This document shows, piece by piece, positions 26,602 through 34,788 of a DNA stretch of 53,766 nt. The stretch is taken from assembly GCA_020161505.1 (NCBI GenBank), contig JAIUNY010000020.1, forward strand, positions 1 through 53,766, written 5' to 3'. Every line of letters begins with the position of its first letter. Position 1 is the stretch's first letter. A program made the translations under genes and the position numbers. Below the pieces are notes generated by a model. The model worked only from the letters and a program-made list of their open reading frames with translations. It did no database searches and was not told the DNA's origin. The stretch is from Armatimonadota bacterium. GTDB taxonomy: Bacteria > Armatimonadota > Fimbriimonadia > Fimbriimonadales > Fimbriimonadaceae.

Positions 26602-26637
26602 GCATGCGCAGGCTCCCTTTCGGGAACCTGCGCATGC
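26602..26637. terminator. strong hairpin between convergent genes
   Basis: GCATGCGCAGG pairs with CCTGCGCATGC and an inner CCC with GGG around a TTTC loop. It follows the phosphoesterase-propeller stop and precedes the end of the GspG-like gene. No T run follows on either side. Confidence 0.55.
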
Positions 26638-26666
26638 ATAGTCGATCGACGTTGTAACCGGTGGAC

Positions 26667-27050
26667 TTAGAGGCCGGCAGCGGTGATGGCCGCAGCCTTG
26701 GTTGCAGCGCCTTGGAAGGCATCTGCGTTTTGACCCTTGAAGGTCGGCAGGGTGGCCATGTTGTTGGCCACGTAGTCGGTGGCAACGCCAACCGGGCCAA
26801 TCGGCCACTTCTTCACATAGTCCGGCACCAGGTCGGCCGAAGTCGGGGTAGCGGTGCTGCTTGCACCTGTGTCCATCGCCCACTGCTCCTTTGCGGCTTC
26901 CAGCTGCTTCAGGTTACCAACAACGGTCTGAACGCGGCTATTTTGTCGCGCTTTGACGAAGTTGGGAACAGCGATCGCCAGCAGGATGCCGATGATCAGA
27001 ACGACGATCATGATTTCAACAAGGGTAAAACCCTGACGCTTGGTCTTCAT
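26667..27050 (-). CDS. GspG-like pseudopilin
   Basis: The 127-residue product begins MKTKRQGFTLVEIMIVV, a classic prepilin leader with the conserved Glu at position 5 after cleavage, followed by AVPNFVKARQNSRVQTVVGNLKQLEAAKEQWAMD. This short form matches the type II secretion major pseudopilin or type IV pilin family better than the long DUF1559-like proteins elsewhere in the window. The rest of a secretion or pilus system is not nearby. It lies divergently from the M48 peptidase gene with 176 bases between them. Confidence 0.82.
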   Translation of the reverse strand: MKTKRQGFTLVEIMIVVLIIGILLAIAVPNFVKARQNSRVQTVVGNLKQLEAAKEQWAMDTGASSTATPTSADLVPDYVKKWPIGPVGVATDYVANNMATLPTFKGQNADAFQGAATKAAAITAAGL

Positions 27051-27151
27051 TGTGGCTCAAATCCTCCGGTTACGAGACTTCGCGTTTCACGCTTGGCCCA
27101 TAACCGCCACAGAAGGGATTCCGTTTCCGAACCACCCTCCCCTTAAGCAGA

Positions 27152-27163
27152 AATACCGGTATT
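27152..27163. promoter_or_regulatory. palindrome overlapping a -35-like box in the divergent region
   Basis: AATACCGGTATT is a perfect 12-base palindrome whose right edge runs into TTGACG, a possible -35 box of the M48 gene about 60 bases before its ATG. It may be an operator for one or both divergent genes. The -10 box is poor, so confidence is low. Confidence 0.3.
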
Positions 27164-27226
27164 GACGCGTTTCGTAAGAATTTCATATGCGGAAACTGCG
27201 TGCGGAGAAGGTGCGTCTAAGTAAAC

Positions 27227-28126
27227 ATGACGGGACGAACCCTTGTTGCCCTGCCCTTATGCACCTTGTTTTTTGCAACCGCCCAGGCTGATCCATTCCG
27301 GCCAAGCATGCAAGACCAGGTGAAGCTGGGTCAAAAAGCAGCCGAGCAGGTTCGAAAGGAGGAAAAGGTTCTTCCGGCGAGCGACCCCCGCGTGAAGGAG
27401 CTCAGGCGGCTCGGCGAGATGCTGGTCAGTGCCATCCCCGAGAAGGAGCGGAAGAGTCGCCCGTTCGTGTACACCTTTGATGTCATCGAATCCAAGGAGC
27501 TCAATGCGTTCGCGTTTCCGGGCGGGTCGATCTTCTTTTACACGGGTCTGCTGGACACGATGAAGACCGAAGACGAGCTGGTCGGCATCCTCGGGCACGA
27601 GATCACCCATGCCCGGAATCAGCACTGGGCCAGCCAATATGGCGACACCCTGAAGCGCAAGCTCGGCATTGCCGTGCTCCTCAACATCGCGAATGCCAAC
27701 AGCACGGTTTTCGACATCGCGGACATGCTGGATAGCGTCCTCGTGGGGCTGAAATATTCGCGCAAGCACGAGACCGAGTCGGACAATGTCGGCTACGAAA
27801 TGGTGGTGACGACTGGCTTCAACCCCTCTGGAATGATTGAAACCTTCAAGACCTTGAAAGCAGCGAGCAAGGGTCAGCGTCCTCCCGAGTGGTTGAGCAC
27901 TCACCCGGATCTGGATCGACGGGTGACGAACTTGGAGAAAAAGATGGCGGCGGACAAACGCAAGTTCCCGGCACCGCGCTCGCGGGCCGCGAACACGATG
28001 GTTGTCTGGAAGTCGGGCTGGCCGAGCTTGGTGGATGCCACCAAGGAAGCCGAGCGGCTTAAGCTCCTTCAGGAGCAGAACTGGCAACGAACTGCTGATC
28101 AGTTTGATTGCTGCGCGCAACACTGA
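27227..28126 (+). CDS. secreted M48-family zinc metallopeptidase
   Basis: M48 enzymes (BepA, LoiP, HtpX kin) degrade misfolded envelope proteins. A signal peptide ends TAQA near residue 22. The zinc motif HEITHARNQH (HExxH) falls near residue 125 and the third ligand is in ETESDNVGYEM near residue 185. FAFPGGSIFFYTGLLD before the HExxH is the family's edge-strand block. There is no C-terminal TPR domain, so it is LoiP-like rather than BepA-like. Its last 68 bases overlap the end of the convergent Mrp gene on the other strand. Confidence 0.92.
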   Translation: MTGRTLVALPLCTLFFATAQADPFRPSMQDQVKLGQKAAEQVRKEEKVLPASDPRVKELRRLGEMLVSAIPEKERKSRPFVYTFDVIESKELNAFAFPGGSIFFYTGLLDTMKTEDELVGILGHEITHARNQHWASQYGDTLKRKLGIAVLLNIANANSTVFDIADMLDSVLVGLKYSRKHETESDNVGYEMVVTTGFNPSGMIETFKTLKAASKGQRPPEWLSTHPDLDRRVTNLEKKMAADKRKFPAPRSRAANTMVVWKSGWPSLVDATKEAERLKLLQEQNWQRTADQFDCCAQH

Positions 28127-29156
28127 TCACGCTCGATTGCCGCGCGACTTCTTTGGCGAGCGCCTGGAATGCTTGCGACTGTGGCGAGTTCGGGTACGCG
28201 ATCACGCTGGGCAGCCCCTGGTCGGCGGCTTGGCTGACTTGCGGATCAAGCGGGATGCTCCCCAGATACGGAACCCCCAGGCTCTGGGCTAGCTCATCGC
28301 CTGACTTTCCGGCAAAGACGCGCATGGTCTCCCCGTTGGGAAGCACCATGTGTCCCATGTTTTCCGCGACGCCGAGCACCGTGGTGTTGAGCCGTCGGAA
28401 AAGGGCGGCGCAACTTCCGGCAATGTTCGCGGCAACGTTGTGTGGCGTCGTCACGATAACCACACCGGTGAGAGGAACTTGTTGGGCGAGGGTCATCGGC
28501 GCGTCGCCGGTTCCCGGAGGTAGGTCGACGAGGAGATAGTCCAGGGTTCCCCACTTCACGTCGCTGAGAAGCTGCTTCACCGTTCCCGCGACCATCGGGC
28601 CGCGCCAGAGAGGCGCTTGACCTTCGCCAAGCAAGTAGCCGAGCGACATCATCCGCACACCGAATCGCTCGATCGGGATGATCTTGCTCTCTCGTGTGAG
28701 GGGTTGCTCGCCGAGCGTACCGGTCATCATCGGGATGCTGGGGCCATAGACGTCGGCATCCATCAGCCCCACCTTTGCTCCGGTCTGGGCGAGGGCAACG
28801 GCGAGATTGACGGTCAAGGTGCTCTTTCCGACTCCGCCTTTGCCGCTTGCAATCGCGATGATCTGGCGGACATTGGGCAGCAGATCCTCGGACTGCGTGT
28901 TCCTCGTGCGCACCTGGGCGGTCATGGTGACGTTGGCGGTGTCGATTCCAGGCAGACCGAGAATCGCTTGCTCAACTTCTGCTTGAAGTTGCTCTTTGAC
29001 CGGGCAAGCGGGGGTGGTCAGCTCGACCGTGACGGAGACTACGCTCCCTTCGACCACGACGTCTTTCACGAAGTTCAGCGCCACGATATCGCGGTGGAGA
29101 TCGGGATCCTGCACCGCCCGCAGGGCATCGAGAACTTGATCGGTCGTGATAGCCAT
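28059..29156 (-). CDS. mrp: Mrp/NBP35-family ATPase (iron-sulfur carrier type) without CxxC
   Basis: Mrp (ApbC) proteins carry iron-sulfur clusters between proteins. Residues 1-90 are a MIP18-like (DUF59) domain with ALRAVQDPDLHRDIVAL. The ATPase has the deviant Walker A IASGKGGVGKSTLTVNLA, DADVYGPSIPMM, LVDLPPGTGDAPMTLAQ and NMGHMV. The usual cluster-bridging CxxC after that last motif is absent: the positions read LPNGETMRVFAG. Cysteine-free variants are known in some phyla, so this may be normal for the lineage. Its 3-prime end overlaps the M48 peptidase gene by 68 bases. Confidence 0.9.
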   Translation of the reverse strand: MAITTDQVLDALRAVQDPDLHRDIVALNFVKDVVVEGSVVSVTVELTTPACPVKEQLQAEVEQAILGLPGIDTANVTMTAQVRTRNTQSEDLLPNVRQIIAIASGKGGVGKSTLTVNLAVALAQTGAKVGLMDADVYGPSIPMMTGTLGEQPLTRESKIIPIERFGVRMMSLGYLLGEGQAPLWRGPMVAGTVKQLLSDVKWGTLDYLLVDLPPGTGDAPMTLAQQVPLTGVVIVTTPHNVAANIAGSCAALFRRLNTTVLGVAENMGHMVLPNGETMRVFAGKSGDELAQSLGVPYLGSIPLDPQVSQAADQGLPSVIAYPNSPQSQAFQALAKEVARQSSVISVARSNQTDQQFVASSAPEGA

Positions 29157-29204
29157 AGTTACGCCTACGAGGCTACCAGCCCGGGTATTCGTTGAGAGGG
29201 GACT

Positions 29205-29678
29205 CTAGGTTGTTTTGAACTTGTGATGCTTGCGAACCGAAGCCTGACACCACAGCAGAATCAAAACCACCCCAGGAATCAGCAGGATCCCTGGGATCAG
29301 GCTCAGGAGCAAGCTGAACAGACCCATCCACCAAGCGAACTTCGACGCCGGGAGTATGAGAATCAGGATGAGCGGGATGAGCATGATCACGCCCAGAATC
29401 AAGACCGTTCGCATGGCCTGTGTGGGCGTTTCTTCCAGGAAGATCGGGAAAGGGATCCAAGACGATTGCTTGAGTGCCTTGATCGTATCGGCATCCATCT
29501 GCTGCTTCGGCGGAGTTGCTGGAGCAGAATCGGTCGCGACCGGATCGAATGCTGCCGCCCCGTTCTCCGCGAGCCCGACCACTGCCGCCATGAGCCCGAT
29601 GAGCACCACTCCGACCACGAGAAACAGTCCACAGTAGACCTTGACGAGGATCGTCACCCCTTTCGGCTTCATCGCCAT
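29205..29678 (-). CDS. small membrane protein, member of a three-gene paralogous row (copy 3)
   Basis: The 157-residue product has three predicted membrane helices: VKVYCGLFLVVGVVLIGLM near residue 20, VLILGVIMLIPLILILIL near residue 95, and GLFSLLLSLIPGILLIPGVVLI near residue 130. A polar Ala/Pro/Gln loop lies between the first two, and the tail is WCQASVRKHHKF. The tail and the PGILLIPG-type turn recur in the next two genes, so all three appear to be diverged copies of one family. I do not recognise it as a named family. It is transcribed in the same direction as the other two. Confidence 0.68.
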   Translation of the reverse strand: MAMKPKGVTILVKVYCGLFLVVGVVLIGLMAAVVGLAENGAAAFDPVATDSAPATPPKQQMDADTIKALKQSSWIPFPIFLEETPTQAMRTVLILGVIMLIPLILILILPASKFAWWMGLFSLLLSLIPGILLIPGVVLILLWCQASVRKHHKFKTT

Positions 29679-29718
29679 GATGTGAGGACGAACTCAGCCT
29701 GCTTTGGGATGCGCTGAC

Positions 29719-30147
29719 TCACTCTCGGGAATCCGCTCGGCCAACTTCGAGAACCGAGCGCACGCCGGGCTTCGACCACAAAACAAGGAAAGGAATCGCA
29801 AGAGGGAGCGGCGCGAGGCAAGCGACTCCCACCCAGCCAAGATACGTTCCGCGCCGAGAAATCGTCCACTTACGCGTCGCCATTGCTTGCCAGACAAAGG
29901 CTCCCAGGGCAAGCAAGGCAGCCAACTTCCCCATCGACTTAACTTGAAGCCGTCGCTCGATCCGCTCGTAACGCTCGACAAATTCGATCTTGCCGATCTC
30001 GCCCCTCTGTTCCAGAAGCTCGACGTACTTCATCTCTTTGTACTCCATCGAGGTTCCGCTGAAGACCAAGACCACGTAGCTCGGCAGAACGACGGATCCG
30101 ACGAGGTAAAGCTGGAACACCGAGTTGAGGAGTCGCGCCGACTTCAC
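29719..30147 (-). CDS. small membrane protein of the same row (copy 2)
   Basis: The 142-residue protein has an N-terminal membrane helix (FQLYLVGSVVLPSYVVLVF), an amphipathic, charged middle (EIGKIEFVERYERIERRLQ) that could form a coiled coil, a second helix (GKLAALLALGAFVWQAM) and a third near LGWVGVACLAPLPLAIPFLVLW. It ends LWSKPGVRSVLEVGR, closely similar to the tail of its upstream neighbour. The ATG overlaps the stop of that neighbour by four bases. Function unknown. Confidence 0.68.
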   Translation of the reverse strand: MKSARLLNSVFQLYLVGSVVLPSYVVLVFSGTSMEYKEMKYVELLEQRGEIGKIEFVERYERIERRLQVKSMGKLAALLALGAFVWQAMATRKWTISRRGTYLGWVGVACLAPLPLAIPFLVLWSKPGVRSVLEVGRADSRE

Positions 30148-30566
30148 TCATCCCCTCGCGAAAGCGGAGGGATCCCAAATCCGTATGCCGTCCGAACTTC
30201 CGGCTTACTCCAATGGATCAGCATCAGAATTCCGGGGATCGTCATGATGCACGACAGCACGCCGATCACGTGATTGAACAGCTGGGCCCACCACCAAGCC
30301 TTCTTTCGAGGTGCCCAGATCAGCAGCAGATTGAGCAACACCTTGAATCCGGCATACCCGAGGAGAGTCCCCAAGATCCGGCGAATTGAATCCTCATCGA
30401 TCACAATGTTCTGCGATGCCAAAGCGGGTTCCGCGAGAAGTTGCTGCTCAAGCTCCGGCAGGATTCCGAACCCGGTGACGAGGATTGCACCGATGAACAG
30501 GGACAGCAAAACCCATAGGCCACAATAGAGGCGGTTGAACAGGATCACCTTTTCTGCGTAGCTCAT
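30144..30566 (-). CDS. small membrane protein of the same row (copy 1)
   Basis: The 140-residue protein has a first membrane helix near residue 18 (LYCGLWVLLSLFIGAILV), a polar segment rich in Glu, Ala and Ser, then helices near residues 65-85 (LLGYAGFKVLLNLLLIW) and 100-120 (LFNHVIGVLSCIMTIPGILMLI). It ends HWSKPEVRTAYGFG. The CGL...VLLSLF start and the (H/L)WSKPxVR tail are shared with the following copies, so the row arose by duplication. It leads the minus-strand unit, divergent from rqcH. Confidence 0.68.
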   Translation of the reverse strand: MSYAEKVILFNRLYCGLWVLLSLFIGAILVTGFGILPELEQQLLAEPALASQNIVIDEDSIRRILGTLLGYAGFKVLLNLLLIWAPRKKAWWWAQLFNHVIGVLSCIMTIPGILMLIHWSKPEVRTAYGFGIPPLSRGDE

Positions 30567-30623
30567 GTTTCAGCCTTGACGCCCATTATGACGTTCGTTG
30601 TCTCTGGGCGGATGCATGATGTC

Positions 30624-32219
30624 ATGTCCAAAACCCTCAAGATTCCGTTCGATAGTGCTTGCCTCGCCGCCGTCATCGCGGAGGTGCAGCCTTTCGTGGG
30701 AGGCAAGGTTCAGCGGATCATCCAGGCGGACGAGACTTCGATCACCCTCTCCCTCTATCGGGGATCGGAGGTGCACCTGATGGTCTCCTGGCATCCTGAT
30801 TTCGCGCGGGCGCACCTGGTGTCTCGCCGCGGACCGGCGCCGCAGAATCCGCCGGGATTCTGCCAAGCCCTGCGCAAACACCTCGATGATGGGCAGATCG
30901 CCTTCATCCGGCAGAGGGGCCAGGATCGAATTATTGAGATCGGAATCAGTGCGGAGAGCGGCGACTACCAACTGGTTGCCGAGCTGATGGGGAAGCACTC
31001 GAATCTCATGCTCGTTGGCTCGGATCGAAGGGTGATTGCCGCCGGCAAATGGGTGAGCAAGCATCAGTCCAAGCGACCGATTCGGGCGAACCAGCCTTAC
31101 GAAGTTCCGCCTTTGCCGGAGCGCGCCTCGGTACTCGATGTGCAGGAAGGTGATGACCTGCGAGATGTTGAGGGCATCTCACCCTTCTTGAGAGGGCTCA
31201 TCGAGGCTGGATTGCCGCTCGCCAGGGTTCAGCAGGCGTTTTCCGCGCGAGCATGGGAGGCGTTCTACAGTCATCGAGAAGGTGCCTATCCTCTGCCACT
31301 TGAGGGAGTGACCGCCACAGCGATTCCGCGTGAATCCATCTCTCAGGCGATCGAACAGGCCTTCGCGGAACGTATCGCCCTGGCTCAGGTGAGCCAAGCA
31401 CGGGACGCGCTGCTCTCCCAACTCCGGCGAGTCGCCCTCGCGCGTGAGACAGCTCTGGCGAGCCTCGACCAAGCCGTCGAGGCGGCAGATCGGGCACCGC
31501 AGCTTCAGCAGACGGCGGAGCTCGTTCTTGCCTATCAAGGAATGGTCAAGCCGGGGGATTCTGCCTTGACAGCGTGGGATTATCAGGGCAACGAAGTCGT
31601 CATCAAGCTTGAGCCGGAGCTTTCGGCGGTCGAGAACGCCAACAAGTGGTTCGAGAAGGCACGCCGGGCCAAGAATCGCGCCGGGGAGATTGTCGAGCAA
31701 CGGGATCGCATTGCGCACGATTTAGATCGGCTCCGAAAGGTCATGGCAGACGTTGAGCTTGCGGATTCTCCGGTCGAGATTGCCGACCTCCGTGCATTTG
31801 CCGATCAGTCCAAGTGGCTGCATCACGCGGCCACTCCCAAGGCGAAGGAGGATCGGCCGTTTGAAGGGCACCCGATTCGGGAAATGCTCTCACCGGCCGG
31901 TTACCGGGTGCTCTACGGGACAAACGCGACGAGCAACGACTACCTGGTGCAAAAGGTTGCCAAAGGCAACGACTGGTGGTTCCACGTGCGGGGTCAGACA
32001 TCGGCGCACGTGGTGTTGCAAACGAGCGGTCATCCGGAGAAAGTACAGATCCCCGATCTCATCTTTTGCGCCGAGCTTGCCGCGCGGAACTCGGTGGCGA
32101 AGCATTCCACCTACGTTCCGGTGGACTACACGCTCAAGAAGTACGTTCGGAAGCCTCGCGGCTCGGCTCCCGGATCGGTGGTGTACGAGCGCGAGAAAAC
32201 GCTCCACGTTGACCCTTAG
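30624..32219 (+). CDS. rqcH: RqcH/NFACT-family ribosome-quality-control protein
   Basis: RqcH binds split 50S-peptidyl-tRNA complexes and adds C-terminal alanine tails, marking stalled products for degradation; eukaryotic NEMF is its homologue. The start is ATG 30624, just before IPFDSACLAAVIAEV, because family members begin near this block. NFACT-N comes first with GKVQRIIQADETSITLSLY. The functional Asp-Arg pair lies at GQDRIIEIG (D101-R102). A long coiled-coil middle covers about residues 260-420. The NFACT-R domain comes at the C-terminus with GTNATSNDYLVQKVAKGNDWWFHVRG and GSHVV-like SAHVVLQTSG. Old annotations call such genes fibronectin-binding protein. Confidence 0.92.
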   Translation: MSKTLKIPFDSACLAAVIAEVQPFVGGKVQRIIQADETSITLSLYRGSEVHLMVSWHPDFARAHLVSRRGPAPQNPPGFCQALRKHLDDGQIAFIRQRGQDRIIEIGISAESGDYQLVAELMGKHSNLMLVGSDRRVIAAGKWVSKHQSKRPIRANQPYEVPPLPERASVLDVQEGDDLRDVEGISPFLRGLIEAGLPLARVQQAFSARAWEAFYSHREGAYPLPLEGVTATAIPRESISQAIEQAFAERIALAQVSQARDALLSQLRRVALARETALASLDQAVEAADRAPQLQQTAELVLAYQGMVKPGDSALTAWDYQGNEVVIKLEPELSAVENANKWFEKARRAKNRAGEIVEQRDRIAHDLDRLRKVMADVELADSPVEIADLRAFADQSKWLHHAATPKAKEDRPFEGHPIREMLSPAGYRVLYGTNATSNDYLVQKVAKGNDWWFHVRGQTSAHVVLQTSGHPEKVQIPDLIFCAELAARNSVAKHSTYVPVDYTLKKYVRKPRGSAPGSVVYEREKTLHVDP

Positions 32220-32222
32220 GAT

Positions 32223-33644
32223 CTATTCGTCCGACTGAGATTGTCGCAATCGGCGCTGATAGTTGTCCTTGCTCATGTCGTCGAGCAGGGTGAACCGCGT
32301 ATACGCAGGTTGGAATCCGAGTAGAACGGTTCCGGTTGGGCCGTTACGGTGCTTGCCAATAATGAGTTCGGCGACTTCGGCGGCTTGGGGGTTGAACTCC
32401 TGTTCCTTCCCTGCCTCTTTGGCCCGATAGTAGCTTTCTCGGTAGATGAACATCACCATGTCCGCTTCGGCCTCGATGGAGCCGGATTCCCGGATGTCGC
32501 TGAGCATGGGGCGCTTGTTGTCTCTCGCTTCGACGCCTCGGTTGAGCTGGCTGAGTGCGATGACCGGGACGTCCAGTTCCTTCGCCATGCTCTTGAGCGC
32601 GCGCGCGATTTCGGAGATTTCTTGCGTGCGATTCTCCGTGCGCCGCGAGCCTTTCATCAGCTGGAGGTAGTCGATAACGACGAGACTGAGGCCGCTCTCG
32701 GCCTTGAGGCGTCGGAGTTTCCCGCGCATCTCCAGCGGAGAAACATCGGAAGAATCGTCGATGAAAATCGGGAGGTTGTAAAGATCCTCGCAGGCGTCGG
32801 CGAGCTTTTGGTAGTCGTTCGGGTGGAGATTGGCCTGCTTGAGCGCACCCATCGGCACCTGGGCGATCGTGGCGATCATTCGGCGCACGAGTTGCTTGCC
32901 GCTCATTTCGAGGCTGAATACAGCGACGGAACCGGCCTGGGCCCGAGCCACGTTGAGGGCAAAGTTGAGAACCAGAGAGGTCTTCCCCATCGCGGGACGG
33001 GCGGCAACGATGACGAAATCACCGCCATAGAATCCTGTGGTCACTTCATCGAGATCGGCATATCCGCTGAGGGTTCCGAGAACCGGCTCGCCGCTTTCCA
33101 GGAGCGTATCGACATCGACGAAGAAGTCCTTGGCAAGAGAGCGAACGGGCTGAAAGTACTTTCCGAGTCGCTTACGTCCCACCTCAAAGATCGCCGCTTC
33201 GGCGGCATCGACCTTCTCGTCGGCGGTTTCGTCCGGGGCGTGGACGTTCTTGATAATGTGGTGCCCTGCATCTTCGAGCCGACGCAGAGTGGCCTTGTCT
33301 TGGACAATGCCCGCGTAGTACGTGGCATTCGCCGCACTGGGAACAGTCTCGGCGATCTGAACGAGGTACTCAATGCCGCCGACTTCGGAAAGCTTGTCCC
33401 TGACGATGAGCTCGTCCTTCAGGGTGACGAGGTCAATCGCTTTTGCGCTGAGGAGGAGCTGGCGGATCGCTTTGAAGATCTCGCGGTGCGCGGGGACGTA
33501 AAAGTCGTCTTCGCTCAGGATGTCCGCGACCTCTGTGGCGGCTCGTTCGCTGAGGAGCATGGCCCCGAGGGCGGACATCTCCGCCTCAGAGCTCTGGGGC
33601 GGGACGTAATCGTCCATGCGGCTGAATCGACTTTTGACGGCCAT
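32223..33644 (-). CDS. dnaB: replicative DNA helicase DnaB
   Basis: DnaB is the hexameric 5-prime to 3-prime helicase at the replication fork. The N-terminal domain (PPQSSEAEMSALGAMLLS to about residue 150) precedes a linker and the RecA-like domain from about residue 180. Its Walker A is ARPAMGKTSL; next come FSLEMSGKQLVRRM, Walker B VVIDYLQLM, ALSQLNRGVEARDNKRP and DIRESGSIEAEADM, the family's diagnostic chain. There is no intein. The gene is convergent with rqcH, with three bases between the stop codons. Two inverted DnaA-box-like sequences lie about 60 bases upstream of its ATG. Confidence 0.97.
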   Translation of the reverse strand: MAVKSRFSRMDDYVPPQSSEAEMSALGAMLLSERAATEVADILSEDDFYVPAHREIFKAIRQLLLSAKAIDLVTLKDELIVRDKLSEVGGIEYLVQIAETVPSAANATYYAGIVQDKATLRRLEDAGHHIIKNVHAPDETADEKVDAAEAAIFEVGRKRLGKYFQPVRSLAKDFFVDVDTLLESGEPVLGTLSGYADLDEVTTGFYGGDFVIVAARPAMGKTSLVLNFALNVARAQAGSVAVFSLEMSGKQLVRRMIATIAQVPMGALKQANLHPNDYQKLADACEDLYNLPIFIDDSSDVSPLEMRGKLRRLKAESGLSLVVIDYLQLMKGSRRTENRTQEISEIARALKSMAKELDVPVIALSQLNRGVEARDNKRPMLSDIRESGSIEAEADMVMFIYRESYYRAKEAGKEQEFNPQAAEVAELIIGKHRNGPTGTVLLGFQPAYTRFTLLDDMSKDNYQRRLRQSQSDE

Positions 33645-33701
33645 CGGGAGTCAGACCATACCGCCCTCAAGACTTCTGTGGGGCTGACCGGGGTATTTCG
33701 G

Positions 33702-33721
33702 TTATCCCCAGCTGTGGATAC
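33702..33721. promoter_or_regulatory. inverted pair of DnaA-box-like sequences upstream of dnaB
   Basis: TTATCCCCA, and on the other strand GTATCCACA, each differ by one base from the DnaA consensus TTATCCACA. They face each other with two bases between. This could let DnaA act on dnaB expression. Two boxes alone do not make an origin, and no AT-rich unwinding element was noted beside them. Confidence 0.4.
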
Positions 33722-33817
33722 CCAGCGCGGCTGTCCCGAGACGCCGCGTTTCATCCGGAGAATTTCCAGCAAATATGCCTGCTTACGTTTTTCTTATTCC
33801 TATTTAGTTGCACTTTC

Positions 33818-33826
33818 TGATACTAT
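33818..33826 (+). promoter_or_regulatory. candidate extended -10 promoter of the PEP-CTERM pair
   Basis: TGATACTAT combines the TGN extension with a five-of-six -10 box (TACTAT). It lies about 50 bases before the first PEP-CTERM ATG; the leader holds a short AGGCC/GGCCT hairpin and a strong AAGGAG site. No convincing -35 box is seen, as is common for extended -10 promoters. Confidence 0.45.
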
Positions 33827-33873
33827 TGCCTCGTTCAGGCCGATTTGGCCTTTCCTGGAGAAGGAGCAAACAA

Positions 33874-34689
33874 ATGAAGAAAATCCTCGCGCTGCTGAGT
33901 GCAGCATTTTTGGCGTCCGTGTCGATGGCCGACACCGTGTCCGTTGATTTTGAATCCTACGCCGATGGCGCAATCGCCAATGGCTACGATGGCTGGCAGA
34001 TCACCAACTCCGGTTGGGATCAGCAAGTCGTGAGCTCGGGAGCGATCTCGGGAAACAAGAGCTGGCGAATGAGCTCGGCCGTGACCTCTGGCAGCTTTGG
34101 TGACCAGCCCTTTAGCCCGGCGTTGACCCAAAAGGCTGGCGAGAACGAAACCCACAAGGTCTTCGAAGCCAGTTGGAAATGGAAGCCCCTCGCCGGTGGC
34201 AAGAACACAGAAGGCATCACCGTCTCGATCGACGACGGCACGGGCCCTCGAGGCAACTGGATCCGCCTCGAGAACCTCGGTGGTCTCGACACGAGCTGGC
34301 GATTGTCCGTGTTCGATTACGACGGAACTGGATTCGTTGCGACGGAACTCGCGAATAACATCAGCGCCGGTACGGTTCTCAACCTCGGATTCAAGATGAC
34401 CTTTAATGCCGGTCTGCAAAATGATGTCTGGGAGATGTATCTCAACAACACCCTGGTTTACACGGGTGTTGGCTGGGAAGACTACTTCGTTGATGCTCAA
34501 CCGAGCATTTCTCCGGTCTAGTATGACCGACTGCTGTTCCGTTCGTCTGGAACTGCTACACCAGGCGCCGCTGGCATCCTGACCGACGACATCACCTACA
34601 CCTCCTCGGTTCCCGAGCCGGCAACGATGACGCTTCTCGCCATCGCGGCAGCGCTGAAGCGTCGCAAGGCGAAGAAGGCGCAAGCCTAA
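33874..34689 (+). pseudogene. PEP-CTERM surface protein gene interrupted by an in-frame TAG
   Basis: Reading from ATG 33874 (strong AAGGAG before it) gives a signal peptide ending ASVSMA and a concanavalin-like extracellular domain. At codon 216 (bases 34519-34521), after PSISPV, the frame meets TAG. Ignoring it, the same frame continues for 55 codons: YDRLLFRSSGTATPGAAG, LTDDITYTSS, the sorting motif VPEPATM, a hydrophobic stretch and RRKAKKAQA, then TAA. The tail is nearly the same as that of the next gene. So a single nonsense codon separates the body from its anchor. The truncated 215-residue form, read alone, would be secreted but not anchored. Sequencing error, real nonsense mutation or readthrough all remain possible. 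Confidence 0.85.
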
Positions 34690-34702
34690 CGATCCCCCTG
34701 CT

Positions 34703-34733
34703 CCTGGCGACTCGGATATTCCAGGTCGCCAGG
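34703..34733 (+). other. hairpin between the two PEP-CTERM genes
   Basis: CCTGGCGA pairs with TCGCCAGG across a 15-base loop, 13 bases after the first gene's final TAA. No T run follows, so it is more likely a processing or partial attenuation element than a full terminator. Confidence 0.4.
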
Positions 34734-34788
34734 GGCCAAAACTTTGTTACTTCGGCCCTTGGCCACAAACGGAAAGGAGCGAAATCAA

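Noticed and set aside
33702-33721. Chromosomal replication origin at the DnaA-box-like pair
   Set aside because: Only two imperfect boxes are seen, no AT-rich unwinding tract lies beside them, and dnaA and dnaN are not present.
32349-33947. Long plus-strand open frame across dnaB
   Set aside because: It runs antisense to a textbook dnaB and on into the PEP-CTERM leader in the wrong frame; no motif or ribosome-binding site supports it.
34519-34689. Frameshift explanation for the broken PEP-CTERM gene
   Set aside because: The sorting tail is in the same frame as the body, so only a nonsense codon separates them; no insertion or deletion is needed.
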